Notes: a model not told the origin generated them from the sequence alone. DNA of 64,000 nt from Flavobacteriales bacterium (GCA_020635655.1 JACJZI010000013.1:46650-110649), one strand, 5' to 3'. Shown: positions 52,489 to 60,327, counted from the first letter of the stretch. Numbers and translations are program-made.

Positions 52489-52932
52489 ATGCGATTCACC
52501 TGGGGACACGCGATATTCCTGGTCATGACCGCTTTCGTCCTGCTGATGGGGTGGTTCATGGTCCGTGCCATGCATAACCCGGAGGAGCTGGTCGCGGAGA
52601 ATTACTACCAGAAGGAACTGCGCTATCAGCAGGACATCGATGCGATGGCCCGCACCAGGGAGGTCGGAGGGGATGCCCGGATCATGGAGGGCAACGGTGT
52701 GCTGACGATCACCTTTCCCGCATCGGTCAGGGCGAGCGATGTCGCCGGCCGATTGCAATTGTTGCGGCCCTCCGATGCACGGGCCGATACCGTATTCCAG
52801 GTCCTGCCCGATACCGCCGGCATCTGCCGGGTCGACGTGTCCCGATTGATGAAAGGAGCCTACCGCACCTCGTTGGATTGGACCGTCGATGGGCGCACCT
52901 ATCTGACACGGGGATCCATCTACCTGCGATGA
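52489..52932 (+). CDS. ccoH: FixH/CcoH family protein
   Basis: The product has 147 residues with one N-terminal membrane helix (WGHAIFLVMTAFVLLMGWFMVRAM). The FixH motif VAENYYQKELRYQQDIDAMARTR follows, then a periplasmic beta domain (LDWTVDGRTYLTRGSIYL). CcoH is required for stable cbb3 assembly. Its stop overlaps the next ATG (ATGA). Confidence 0.92.
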   Translation: MRFTWGHAIFLVMTAFVLLMGWFMVRAMHNPEELVAENYYQKELRYQQDIDAMARTREVGGDARIMEGNGVLTITFPASVRASDVAGRLQLLRPSDARADTVFQVLPDTAGICRVDVSRLMKGAYRTSLDWTVDGRTYLTRGSIYLR

Positions 52933-53633
52933 TCCAGGTCCTGTTGCCGGCCCTGCTGCTGGGCATGCTCGGGAGCGTGCATTGTGTGGGCATGTGCGGC
53001 CCGATCGCGCTGGCCGTGCCGCGTGGAGGACGAGGGGCCTGGGCCGCCTGGCGCAGCACCGTGTTGTTGAACGGTGGTCGTGTGTTCACCTATGCCTTGA
53101 TGGGCGCCGCTTTCGGCACGTTCGGCCGCGGCCTGGCGATCGCCGGTCTGCAACGGTCGGTCTCGATCGCCGTCGGGGTCCTGATCCTGATCGTGATCCT
53201 TTTTCCATGGATCGCGACCCGTTTCTCCTCCACGGCGCTCATGGCCAGGTCCGTCCAACTCCTGCAGGGGTACATGGCCCGATGGCTGAAGCGCACCTCC
53301 ACCAGCGGCTTGCTGGTCACCGGGGCGCTCAATGGCCTGTTGCCCTGCGGGCTGGTGTACATGGCCGTGGCCGGTGCGTTGGGGCAGGATACCTGGCAAC
53401 GGGGCGCCCTCTTCATGGTCGCCTTCGGGCTGGGGACATGGCCCGCGTTGTTCCTGGTAAGGCTGGGCGGTGGATGGCTCACCGGCCGCGCACGAGCGCA
53501 CATGCGTGCCTTGGTACCCGTAGTGATGGCGGCGATGGGTGTGCTGTTCATCCTCCGCGGCCTGGGGCTGGGCATTCCCTACATCAGCCCCGACATCGAC
53601 CACGCCCCGATGCAGGTGGAGGCCTGTCACTGA
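52929..53633 (+). CDS. TauE/SafE-like (DsbD_2-type) membrane protein of the cbb3 operon
   Basis: The product has 234 residues and about six membrane spans. The N-terminal motif LLLGMLGSVHCVGMCGPIALAVP has a Cys-x3-Cys pair preceded by His. The second-half motif GALNGLLPCGLVYMAVAGAL carries another Cys, the pattern of DsbD_2-type membrane proteins (often annotated sulfite exporter TauE/SafE). In Bacteroidota this gene regularly closes the cco operon. A role in copper or thiol supply to the oxidase is inferred from the cysteines and context. It overlaps ccoH by four bases, and its 3' end overlaps the convergent lycopene cyclase gene by seven. Confidence 0.85.
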   Translation: MIQVLLPALLLGMLGSVHCVGMCGPIALAVPRGGRGAWAAWRSTVLLNGGRVFTYALMGAAFGTFGRGLAIAGLQRSVSIAVGVLILIVILFPWIATRFSSTALMARSVQLLQGYMARWLKRTSTSGLLVTGALNGLLPCGLVYMAVAGALGQDTWQRGALFMVAFGLGTWPALFLVRLGGGWLTGRARAHMRALVPVVMAAMGVLFILRGLGLGIPYISPDIDHAPMQVEACH

Positions 53634-54310
53634 ACGCGTCTCGCCAACAGCGCTTCATACGGCAGCACCGTCATCAGGAACATCAGCAGCCCATAGGCGG
53701 TGTCCTCGATGGGTATGGTGAGAATGCGGATGCCCAGGTTCTCCTGGTCATCATACCAGACCACCTCGGGTGAGATCCCGGTGCCGGTCAGGAGGCCATT
53801 GACGATCAGGAAAGGGAAGAGCAATACGCCATAGGTGAGCAGCGCCCGGGGCAGCCAGATGGGGCGCAGCCACCAGTGCAGCAAGGCCAGCAAGATGGCC
53901 AGGAGCAGCGTGGTGCTGGCGGTGTACGCCCGATCCGGATGGGTGGATCCGATGATCAGCAGAAGTCCGACAAGGATCGGCACCACCCAACGTGCCCAGG
54001 CGGTCGGGACGTTGGGCACCTGGACCACCCCGGCATGGTAGGTGAACACGCAGGCGAAGGGGATGCAGACAAAAAAGAGCCACTCCTCAATGGGAAGGTG
54101 CAACAGCCGCAGGCCGGAAAGGTGCTCCTGCCGAAATCCCCATACCGCCTTGGTGGTGAACAGTACATCCCAGGGGATGAAGACCAGCATCATGATACCG
54201 ATGCCGGCGAACAAGGCGGGCCAGTTGCGCTGGAAGCGAAGTCGGGGATGAAAGCTGTAAGCCACGGGGACCACGACGCTCGCCAGGTCGATCCACAGGT
54301 AGGTGGACAT
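53627..54310 (-). CDS. Lycopene cyclase, fused CrtYc-CrtYd type
   Basis: This membrane enzyme cyclises lycopene ends to beta-carotene. The 227-residue, roughly seven-helix protein contains two copies of the domain that is split into two genes in actinobacteria. The paired signatures are LLHLPIEEWLFFVCIPFACVFTYH (about residues 70-93) and ILTIPIEDTAYGLLMFLMTVLPYE (about 195-218), each with the essential PIE(E/D) acidic motif. Each half has the DVLFT/WYDD-type Asp residues. It is the last gene of the carotenoid operon, three bases after crtZ. Confidence 0.92.
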   Translation of the reverse strand: MSTYLWIDLASVVVPVAYSFHPRLRFQRNWPALFAGIGIMMLVFIPWDVLFTTKAVWGFRQEHLSGLRLLHLPIEEWLFFVCIPFACVFTYHAGVVQVPNVPTAWARWVVPILVGLLLIIGSTHPDRAYTASTTLLLAILLALLHWWLRPIWLPRALLTYGVLLFPFLIVNGLLTGTGISPEVVWYDDQENLGIRILTIPIEDTAYGLLMFLMTVLPYEALLARRVQ

Positions 54311-54313
54311 GGC

Positions 54314-54793
54314 TCAGGTCGCGGCCGTTTTGCGTTCCCAGGCCTCTCGGAAGAACCGCCACGGCACCACCAGCATGCCGAAGCACTCCCCATCCTCCTT
54401 GCCCAGATGCTTGTGGTGCACCTTGTGTGCGCGGCGGACGGCGAGGAAATAGGGGTTGCGCGTGTCGCGGATCCATCGCGCCCGCTGGTGGATGAAGATC
54501 TCATGCACCAGGAAGTAGGTGACCCCGTAGAGCAGTATGCCCAGTGCGATCCACGAGTAGGGTGCACCCGATCCGTGCATCGCGCCCAGAACGAACAGCG
54601 CGATGGATGGCACGGCGAAGATCAGGAAGAACCAGTCGTTGCGTTCCAGTGCGCCGTAATGGTCCTTGTGGTGGTGGTCGCGATGCAGGGACCAGAGGAA
54701 CCCGTGCATCACATACTTGTGCGTGGCCCACGCGACGAACTCCATCAGGAAGAACGTGACCGTCACCAGCAGGATGATGGCAGCAATGCTCAT
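54314..54793 (-). CDS. crtZ: Beta-carotene hydroxylase
   Basis: This di-iron membrane hydroxylase adds 3-hydroxyl groups to beta-ionone rings, giving zeaxanthin. The 159-residue protein belongs to the fatty acid hydroxylase superfamily and has the full histidine set: HKYVMHG, HRDHHHKDH, HEIFIHQR and RAHKVHHKHLGKEDGECFG. The ATG at 54793 was chosen because it overlaps the SRPBCC gene stop (ATGA) and MSIAAIILLVTVTFFLMEFVAWATHKYVMH is the typical start. A 30-codon longer frame lies inside the neighbour and is rejected. Confidence 0.94.
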   Translation of the reverse strand: MSIAAIILLVTVTFFLMEFVAWATHKYVMHGFLWSLHRDHHHKDHYGALERNDWFFLIFAVPSIALFVLGAMHGSGAPYSWIALGILLYGVTYFLVHEIFIHQRARWIRDTRNPYFLAVRRAHKVHHKHLGKEDGECFGMLVVPWRFFREAWERKTAAT

Positions 54794-55257
54794 GATCGGA
54801 CGGGGAACATTTCCCGCAAAGCGCGATGCCGGAAGTCGAAAATATGCTCCAGCCGACGGCGAACGAAAGTACGGTGGGCCCATTCGCCGAGCACACCCAT
54901 TGGCAGCCGGTACTCCACGCGATCGTTCATCCGCACACCGCCCTCCACCGCCTGGAACCGATGTTCATGGCGCCAGAGGGCGTAGGGACCCTTCGCTTGT
55001 GCATCGATGAAACACACGGGCTCATCCACGTTCGTGATCAACGTCTCCCACTGCAACGGTATCCCCAGCAGGGGACGGACCTTGTACCGGATGCGTTGAC
55101 CGGTGTGCATCGCTGCGAGCGTTGACCGGTCAAGGACCTGGAACCGCATGTCGGGAGGTGTGATGCGCGCGAGGTTCCCGGGTGCGCTGAAAAAGGCCCA
55201 GGCCTCGTTCACGCCGATGGGCAGGATCTGCTCACGTTCAAGCAGGTGCGTGGGCAT
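54790..55257 (-). CDS. SRPBCC family ligand-binding-like protein
   Basis: The product has 155 residues with the START/SRPBCC helix-grip pattern: LEREQILPIGVNEAWAFFSAPGNLARITPPDMRF at the start, then IRYKVRPLLGIPLQWETLITNVDEP, and an HRTFVRRRLEHIFDFRHRALRE helix at the end. SRPBCC proteins bind hydrophobic ligands. Position inside the carotenoid operon, immediately upstream of crtZ, suggests binding or transfer of carotenoid or precursor, which is inference only. It overlaps crtZ by ATGA and starts nine bases after the 53-residue gene. Confidence 0.88.
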   Translation of the reverse strand: MPTHLLEREQILPIGVNEAWAFFSAPGNLARITPPDMRFQVLDRSTLAAMHTGQRIRYKVRPLLGIPLQWETLITNVDEPVCFIDAQAKGPYALWRHEHRFQAVEGGVRMNDRVEYRLPMGVLGEWAHRTFVRRRLEHIFDFRHRALREMFPVRS

Positions 55258-55266
55258 CGGGGTGCA

Positions 55267-55428
55267 TCACCCGATCACCTCCGCCTTGGGATAGCGCTTC
55301 TTCCAGAACTCCAACGCCTTCATGTTGGCGAGGGTGATCACGGTGCGATGGTCCAACCGGACCTTGATCGCTTTGAGGCCTTCCTTGACGGGTTGGGTCA
55401 GGATCAGTTGTTTCTTCTTTCTCGGCAT
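55267..55428 (-). CDS. Conserved 53-residue basic protein in the carotenoid operon
   Basis: The product has 53 residues: MPRKKKQLILTQPVKEGLKAI, then KVRLDHRTVITLANMKALEFWKKRYPKAEVIG. It is small, basic and soluble. I recognise no domain; similar short proteins with the LTQPVKEGLK...VRLDH pattern seem to occur in other Bacteroidota, from memory only. It starts five bases after the photolyase stop and ends nine bases before the SRPBCC start, so it is clearly in the operon. The longer open frame in this register is a shadow of the photolyase gene. Confidence 0.7.
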   Translation of the reverse strand: MPRKKKQLILTQPVKEGLKAIKVRLDHRTVITLANMKALEFWKKRYPKAEVIG

Positions 55429-55433
55429 GACCT

Positions 55434-56780
55434 TTATCTGTTCGTCCTTTTTGCTGGTGCGCGCAACGGACCGGGCTTCAGTGCGGCCTGGTAGGTGGCC
55501 AGCGCTCGGCGTCGCGCCTCTTGATGAACGACGATCGGACGGGCATAGTTCGTCGTTCCCAGCTCGGGCACCCAATGTTTCACATATTTTAACTGGGGGT
55601 CGAAGCGCTCCTGCTGACGGGCGGGATCGAAGATCCGGAAGTAAGGGGCCGCATCCACACCACTGCCGGCACACCATTGCCAGTTGCCATTGTTGCTGCT
55701 CAGTTCGAAGTCCAGCAGCTTGGCGGCGAACCAGGCCTCGCCCCAGCGATGATCGACCAGCAGGTGCTTGCAGAGGAAACTGGCCACCACCATGCGTACC
55801 CGTCCATGCATCAACCCTGTGGCCGCCAGCTCGCGCATACCGGCATCCACCATCGGATAGCCCGTTCGGCCTTCGCACCATGCGGTGAACATTTCCTCGT
55901 CATTCACCCATTCGATGGCGTCATAGGCCGGACGAAAGCTCTCCTTCACCACACGCGGGTGGTGGTAGAGGATGGCCATGAAGAACTCCCGCCAGATCAA
56001 CTCGTTCAGATACGCATGGGAGACGTCGAGCGCCCTGCGCACCAATTCGCGCACGCTTACCGTGCCGAAACGCAGATGCACGCTGGCATGGCTGTTCCCG
56101 CGCTCTCCGGGAAAGTTCCGTTGGTCCTGATAATCCTTCAGAAGGTCCCTGCCTGCATCCAGCTCCGGCAGAGCGAGGTCCGTGGGGCGGTATCCGATAT
56201 CCGCCAGGGTGGGAAAGGAAAGCGGATCGGTGCGATGGAGACGGTCCAGATGATCCTGGCTCGGATAGGGCTCAGCAAGGGATGGGTCGAAGCGTTCCCG
56301 CCAGCGACGCATGTAGGGTGTGAAGACCAGATAGGGTGTGCCGTCATCCTTGAGGACCTCGTCACGTTCGAAGATGCTGATGTCCTTCACGCCGTGGAAC
56401 GGGATCCCGTGCGCCTTCAGCAGGTCATGCACGGCCTTGTCCCGCGCGATGCCATACGGCTCATGGTCGTTCGCCGCGAAGACGGAGCGGATATCATATT
56501 GTGTCAATAGGTCCGTCCAAACCTTGATCGGTCGGCCATGCAGGACGAGCAGTCCGCCATGTCGTTCCTCCAACCGATGTTCCAAGCTTCCCAGGATGCG
56601 GTGGATCAGGTCCACCCGCCGGTCGGCCGGGTCCTCCAGCTTGTCGAGGATGTCGGTGTCGAAAATGAAAAGGGGTAGGACCGGATCTCCGGAGCGCAGG
56701 GCCTGGAACAACGCATGGTTGTCCTCCAGGCGCAGGTCGCGGCGCGCCCACCAGATCGCGATACGGGGTCGTTCGCTCAT
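55434..56780 (-). CDS. phrB: Deoxyribodipyrimidine photolyase (class I CPD type)
   Basis: This flavoprotein uses blue light to split cyclobutane pyrimidine dimers. The 448-residue protein has the N-terminal antenna domain (IAIWWARRDLRLEDNHALFQAL) and the FAD domain with RFGTVSVRELVRRAL and ELIWREFFMAILYHHPRVV. It also has GRTGYPMVDAGMRELAATGLMHGRVRMVVASFL and DFELSSNNGNWQWCAGSGVDAAPYFRIFDP. The tryptophan electron chain is apparent (WCEGR, WGEAW, NWQW). The start overlaps the idi stop by four bases (ATGA). Being inside a carotenoid operon indicates shared light-stress control. Confidence 0.95.
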   Translation of the reverse strand: MSERPRIAIWWARRDLRLEDNHALFQALRSGDPVLPLFIFDTDILDKLEDPADRRVDLIHRILGSLEHRLEERHGGLLVLHGRPIKVWTDLLTQYDIRSVFAANDHEPYGIARDKAVHDLLKAHGIPFHGVKDISIFERDEVLKDDGTPYLVFTPYMRRWRERFDPSLAEPYPSQDHLDRLHRTDPLSFPTLADIGYRPTDLALPELDAGRDLLKDYQDQRNFPGERGNSHASVHLRFGTVSVRELVRRALDVSHAYLNELIWREFFMAILYHHPRVVKESFRPAYDAIEWVNDEEMFTAWCEGRTGYPMVDAGMRELAATGLMHGRVRMVVASFLCKHLLVDHRWGEAWFAAKLLDFELSSNNGNWQWCAGSGVDAAPYFRIFDPARQQERFDPQLKYVKHWVPELGTTNYARPIVVHQEARRRALATYQAALKPGPLRAPAKRTNR

Positions 56781-57325
56781 GCGCGGTGGAGCCTGCCCGA
56801 CCGGTCGAGTTCATCGAGCACGCGTGGGAAGCAGATGCGGAACCAAGCCGTGAACCGTGCGGGGTCACGTTCCATTTCCCGCAGGATCGCCCCGGTTCCG
56901 GCAGAACGAAGCGCGTTGACCTCGGTCGGATCAGGATGGAACGGACCATCGCAATGGCCGATCAGCACATGGTCCACTTCGTGTTCGATCAAGCCATGGT
57001 CCAGTTGTGCGCGATAGGTGAACGTGAACGCATGTTCCGGTCGGATCGATGCACCAAGCTCCTCTCGCGTGCGTCGCACGGCGGCTGCGATCAGTGACTC
57101 CCCCGGACGGGGATGACCGCAACAGCTGTTCGACCAAAGTCCGGCCGAATGGTACTTCCCAGTTGCGCGACGCTGCAGCAGCAGATCGCCTGTTCGGTCG
57201 AACAGGAAAACCGAGAAGGCCCTGTGCAGCTCGCCACGACGATGGGCCTCGATCTTTTCCATGGTCCCGCGTTCGACATCATCGGCATCCACAAGCACCA
57301 CGTGTTCCTCCGGACCGCTCCTCAT
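56777..57325 (-). CDS. idi: Isopentenyl-diphosphate delta-isomerase, type 1
   Basis: Idi interconverts IPP and DMAPP, supplying the starter unit for carotenoid precursors. The 182-residue Nudix-fold protein has HRAFSVFLFDRTGDLLLQRRATGKYHSAGLWSNSCCGHPRPGES (about residues 34-76), carrying the catalytic Cys in NSCCGHP, and the Nudix-like AAVRRTREELG. The second-site Glu residues lie in HEVDHVLIG. The start overlaps crtB's stop and its end overlaps the photolyase start, each by four bases. Confidence 0.95.
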   Translation of the reverse strand: MRSGPEEHVVLVDADDVERGTMEKIEAHRRGELHRAFSVFLFDRTGDLLLQRRATGKYHSAGLWSNSCCGHPRPGESLIAAAVRRTREELGASIRPEHAFTFTYRAQLDHGLIEHEVDHVLIGHCDGPFHPDPTEVNALRSAGTGAILREMERDPARFTAWFRICFPRVLDELDRSGRLHRA

Positions 57326-58164
57326 AGCAGGCCCAGGCTGTGGCGCAGGTACGAGTTCACGAGCAACGCCGCCTTACGCCGGTTGCGTACGCTGATGCGC
57401 TCCTTCATGATGCGTTCCGAAGGCAATGCCCGGATCTTCTCGAACAAGGCCCGATAGTACACATAGGCCAGGTACACCCCGTACCGCGCGCCGCGGGGCA
57501 GTCGCCGGATGCCCGCCAACGCCGCATCCAGGTCAGCGCGGATGTCGTTTTCGATGGCGCGCTTGTCCGTGGCTGTGAGATGTGCCACGTCGATGTCGGG
57601 GAAGTAGGTGCGTCCGAGCGCATCGCGATCGTCGCGGAGGTCACGCAGGAAGTTCACCTTCTGGAACGCGGCACCCAGGCGCATCGCGGCGGGACGCAAC
57701 TCCTGATAGCGGGACTCGTCCCCTTCGCAGAACACGCGCAGGCACATCAACCCGACCACCTCGGCGGAGCCCAGGATGTAGGTGGCATAGGAATCCGCAT
57801 CGTGCCGGTCGGTGTGCAGGTCCATTTCCATGCTGCGGAGGAAGGTCTCGTACAATTCCGCTTCGATACCGTAGGCATGCACCACGCGCTGGAAGCTGTG
57901 CAGGATCGGGTTCAGACAGATGCCGTCCGCGATGGCCCTCCGGGTATCCTCCCGGAACCGGTCCAACAGGTCCGCCTTGTCATGGGTGTGGAAGGTGTCC
58001 ACGATCTCGTCGGCGAAACGGACGAAACCGTAGATCGCATGGATGGGCCCACGCAGACGGGGGTGCAGCGAGCGCACGCCCAGCGAGAACGAAGTGCTGT
58101 AGAGCCGCGTGGTCTGCTGGCTCGCCTGCAGGCAGGCCTTGTCATAGAGCGCGATGGTGTTCAT
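57322..58164 (-). CDS. crtB: Phytoene synthase
   Basis: CrtB condenses two geranylgeranyl diphosphates to phytoene, the committed step of carotenoid synthesis. The 280-residue protein has the head-to-head synthase signatures: the first Asp-rich motif in YGFVRFADEIVDTFH (about residue 47), YILGSAEVVGLMCLRVF, and the second Asp-rich motif in GAAFQKVNFLRDLRDDRDALGRTYFP (about residue 165). The end overlaps idi by ATGA and the start overlaps the crtI stop. No crtE (GGPP synthase) is in the window. Confidence 0.96.
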   Translation of the reverse strand: MNTIALYDKACLQASQQTTRLYSTSFSLGVRSLHPRLRGPIHAIYGFVRFADEIVDTFHTHDKADLLDRFREDTRRAIADGICLNPILHSFQRVVHAYGIEAELYETFLRSMEMDLHTDRHDADSYATYILGSAEVVGLMCLRVFCEGDESRYQELRPAAMRLGAAFQKVNFLRDLRDDRDALGRTYFPDIDVAHLTATDKRAIENDIRADLDAALAGIRRLPRGARYGVYLAYVYYRALFEKIRALPSERIMKERISVRNRRKAALLVNSYLRHSLGLL

Positions 58165-59636
58165 GCGGTCTGCATTTCCTTGGTGATCAGGTCCGCCACG
58201 ACCTGGCCGCTGATGAGCGCGGGTGGCACACCCGGGCCGGGCACCGTGAGCTGCCCGGCGAAGTAGAGCCCCTTCACTTTCCGGCTCTTCAGCCGCGGTC
58301 GCAAGGGGCCTGTCTGCCGGAGCGTGTTGGCGAGCCCATAGGCATTGCCGCGATAGGCATTGAGGTCCGTCGTCATCTCATTGATGCAATAGCTGCGCTG
58401 GACGCACAGGTGTGGACGGAGGTCGATGCCGAGCTGTTCCTTCATCCGCTCGAGCACCACGCCGAGATAGTGGTCGCGGACGTCCGGGGTGTCCGACAGT
58501 CCGGCGGCCACCGGGATCAGGACCACCAGGTTCTCCATGCCCTCTGGAGCGGTCGAGGGGTCGGTCTTGGATGCCGCGCTTACATAGAACAAGGGACGCC
58601 GCGGCCAGTTCGGCCGCTCGTAGATGTCCGTGGAATGATCGTCCAGCGGGGCGTCGAAGAACAAGGTGTGGTGCTCCAGGCCGGGTACTGTCCGGTCGAT
58701 GCCCAGGTAGTAGAGCAGCGCTGCAGGGGCCATCACCCTGCGGGACCAGTAGTCGGTCGAATAACTTCGCGCCCCCTCGGGAAGCAGATTCTGTTCCACA
58801 TGGTGGTAGTCCGCCGCGGCCACGACCACGTCCGCGTAGTGCTCGCCTGAGGATGTGCATACTCCGGTGGTGCGACCGCGGTCCGTGAGTATGGCGGATA
58901 CAGGGTCCTTGCAGTGGATGACCACGCCTTCTTCCTGTGCCACGCGCACCATGGCTTCCACGACCCGCCCCATGCCACCCAGTGGATACCAGGTGCCGAG
59001 GTCGATGTCGGCGTGGTTCATCAAGCTGTACAGGGCGGGTGTGTGCTGGGGTGCGGCGCCGAGGAAAAGCACCGGGAATTCCATCAGCAAGCGCAAACGG
59101 GGGTCGTGGAAATGCGCCTGCACATGACTTCGCAGCGAACCGAGTACGTGGGTGCGGAGCAGCCCGCCCAGCACACCTGGGTGCATGTATTCCGACCAGC
59201 TGAGCGAGGGTCGATAGACCAGCTCGCCCATGCCCAGGGTGTATTTCACGCGCGCCTCGTCCAGGAATCGGTCCAGGGCGGCACCCGAACCAGGTTCGAT
59301 CCGTTCGAAGAGCGCACTGACCCCGGCACGACCTGCGGGGATGTTCCATTGTTCGTTCCGGCCGAACACCACCTTGTAGGAGGGATCGAGCCGCACCAGC
59401 TTGTAGAGGTCCTCCACCTTGCGGTCGAAACGGGCGAAATAGCGCGTGAACACCTCGGGCATCCAGTAGAAGCTGGGGCCCATGTCGAACGTGAACCCGT
59501 CCTTGCGCCAGACGCGCGCCCTGCCCCCGGACTGCGCGTTCTTCTCGAACACCGTCACGGCATGTCCCTGGCGCGCCAGGGACGTGGCGGCCGCCGTTCC
59601 GGCGAACCCGGAGCCGATGACGATCGCCCGGGACAT
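58161..59636 (-). CDS. crtI: Phytoene desaturase
   Basis: CrtI is an FAD-dependent desaturase converting phytoene to lycopene through four desaturations. The 491-residue protein starts with AIVIGSGFAGTAAATSLARQGHAVTVFEKN and GGRARVWRKDGFTFDMGPSFYWMPEVF. The C-terminal signature is GNAYGLANTLRQTGPLRPRLKSRKVKGLYFAGQLTVPGPGVPPALISGQ. The ATG at 59636 overlaps the sigma gene stop by one base; a GTG one codon earlier is possible. The number of desaturation steps cannot be read directly, but the lycopene cyclase downstream implies lycopene. Confidence 0.95.
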   Translation of the reverse strand: MSRAIVIGSGFAGTAAATSLARQGHAVTVFEKNAQSGGRARVWRKDGFTFDMGPSFYWMPEVFTRYFARFDRKVEDLYKLVRLDPSYKVVFGRNEQWNIPAGRAGVSALFERIEPGSGAALDRFLDEARVKYTLGMGELVYRPSLSWSEYMHPGVLGGLLRTHVLGSLRSHVQAHFHDPRLRLLMEFPVLFLGAAPQHTPALYSLMNHADIDLGTWYPLGGMGRVVEAMVRVAQEEGVVIHCKDPVSAILTDRGRTTGVCTSSGEHYADVVVAAADYHHVEQNLLPEGARSYSTDYWSRRVMAPAALLYYLGIDRTVPGLEHHTLFFDAPLDDHSTDIYERPNWPRRPLFYVSAASKTDPSTAPEGMENLVVLIPVAAGLSDTPDVRDHYLGVVLERMKEQLGIDLRPHLCVQRSYCINEMTTDLNAYRGNAYGLANTLRQTGPLRPRLKSRKVKGLYFAGQLTVPGPGVPPALISGQVVADLITKEMQTA

Positions 59637-60145
59637 CACGCGCGCTCGGTAGCCTCGGTCAAGCGGTCCATCAGCCGGTGCCGGGCCTGATGGATCCGGC
59701 TCTTTACCGTGCCGATGGGGATCTGCATCCGTTCGGCGATCTCCTGGTATTTGAACCCTTCATGATGCATGGTGAACGGGATGCCGAAAGCGGGGTCAAG
59801 GCTGCGCAGGCTCCGGTCGATCTCACTGCGGACCATGGTACTTTCGGTGGTGGCCGGCGTTTGCACGCGTCGCACGGTGTCCCGGGTGCGCTCCACGCTT
59901 TCCATCATCGCCTGCTTCCGTTTGGCGCGGCGATGCTCGTTGATGAATGTGTTCCGCACGATGGTGTACAGCCAGGCTTTGAAGTTCGTGTTCTCCTGGA
60001 ACTGGTCGCGATACAACAGTGCCCGGAGCATGCTCTCCTGCACAAGGTCCTGCGCGTTCGCGCGGTCCTTCGTCAGCCCCAGGGCGAAGTGCAACAACGG
60101 GCGGTGCAGGCTGACGAGCTGCTCTTGGAATTCGATGGTCGACAT
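59636..60145 (-). CDS. ECF-like RNA polymerase sigma factor heading the carotenoid operon
   Basis: The product has 169 residues with only sigma regions 2 and 4. Region 2 contains KDRANAQDLVQESMLRALLYRDQFQENTNFKAWLYTIVRNTFINEHRR (about residues 25-73). Region 4 contains GIPFTMHHEGFKYQEIAERMQIPIGTVKSRIHQARHRLMDRL. It is the first gene of the operon and its stop overlaps crtI, so it probably activates its own operon, as light-regulated sigma factors do in other carotenogenic bacteria. No anti-sigma factor or MerR/LitR photoreceptor is adjacent in the window. The ATG at 60145 (MSTIEFQEQLVSLHRPLLHFAL) is preferred over a start 15 codons upstream inside the AT-rich promoter region. Confidence 0.9.
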   Translation of the reverse strand: MSTIEFQEQLVSLHRPLLHFALGLTKDRANAQDLVQESMLRALLYRDQFQENTNFKAWLYTIVRNTFINEHRRAKRKQAMMESVERTRDTVRRVQTPATTESTMVRSEIDRSLRSLDPAFGIPFTMHHEGFKYQEIAERMQIPIGTVKSRIHQARHRLMDRLTEATERA

Positions 60146-60309
60146 GACATTGTTTAGATTATTGACCAAATAGTTGGACAAATATCTCAAATATGTTTAA
60201 TAAATAGTATAAAATATTGAACAATTCATTCTCCCATCAATCTAATATGCTGATATACAATACCTTATAGTGCAGAGCGCTGGGGTCATTGGCCTTACCA
60301 AGTGCAGGC
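60146..60309. promoter_or_regulatory. AT-rich regulatory region between the sigma operon and tRNA-Val
   Basis: About 120 bases (60146-60270) have roughly a quarter G+C, in sharp contrast with the GC-rich flanks. On the minus strand, facing the sigma gene, TATTTG occurs three times (60172-60167, 60184-60179, 60193-60188). Two of these are preceded so as to give near-matches to the TAnnTTTG box. It probably contains the operon promoter(s) and perhaps activator sites. No gene is seen in it. Confidence 0.55.
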
Positions 60310-60317
60310 TATCTTCG
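60310..60317 (+). promoter_or_regulatory. -7 promoter box for the first tRNA-Val
   Basis: TATCTTCG lies 10 bases before the tRNA 5' end, with TTG at 60289-60291, 18 bases upstream, as a possible -33 element. Confidence 0.65.
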
Positions 60318-60327
60318 CGGCCCTTCT

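Noticed and set aside
43367..60145. Adenosylcobalamin-dependent (CarH/LitR) light sensing linking the cobalamin adenosyltransferase to the carotenoid operon
   Set aside because: The two loci are about 10 kb apart in separate units, and no MerR/CarH gene is present in the window. The link is only suggestive.
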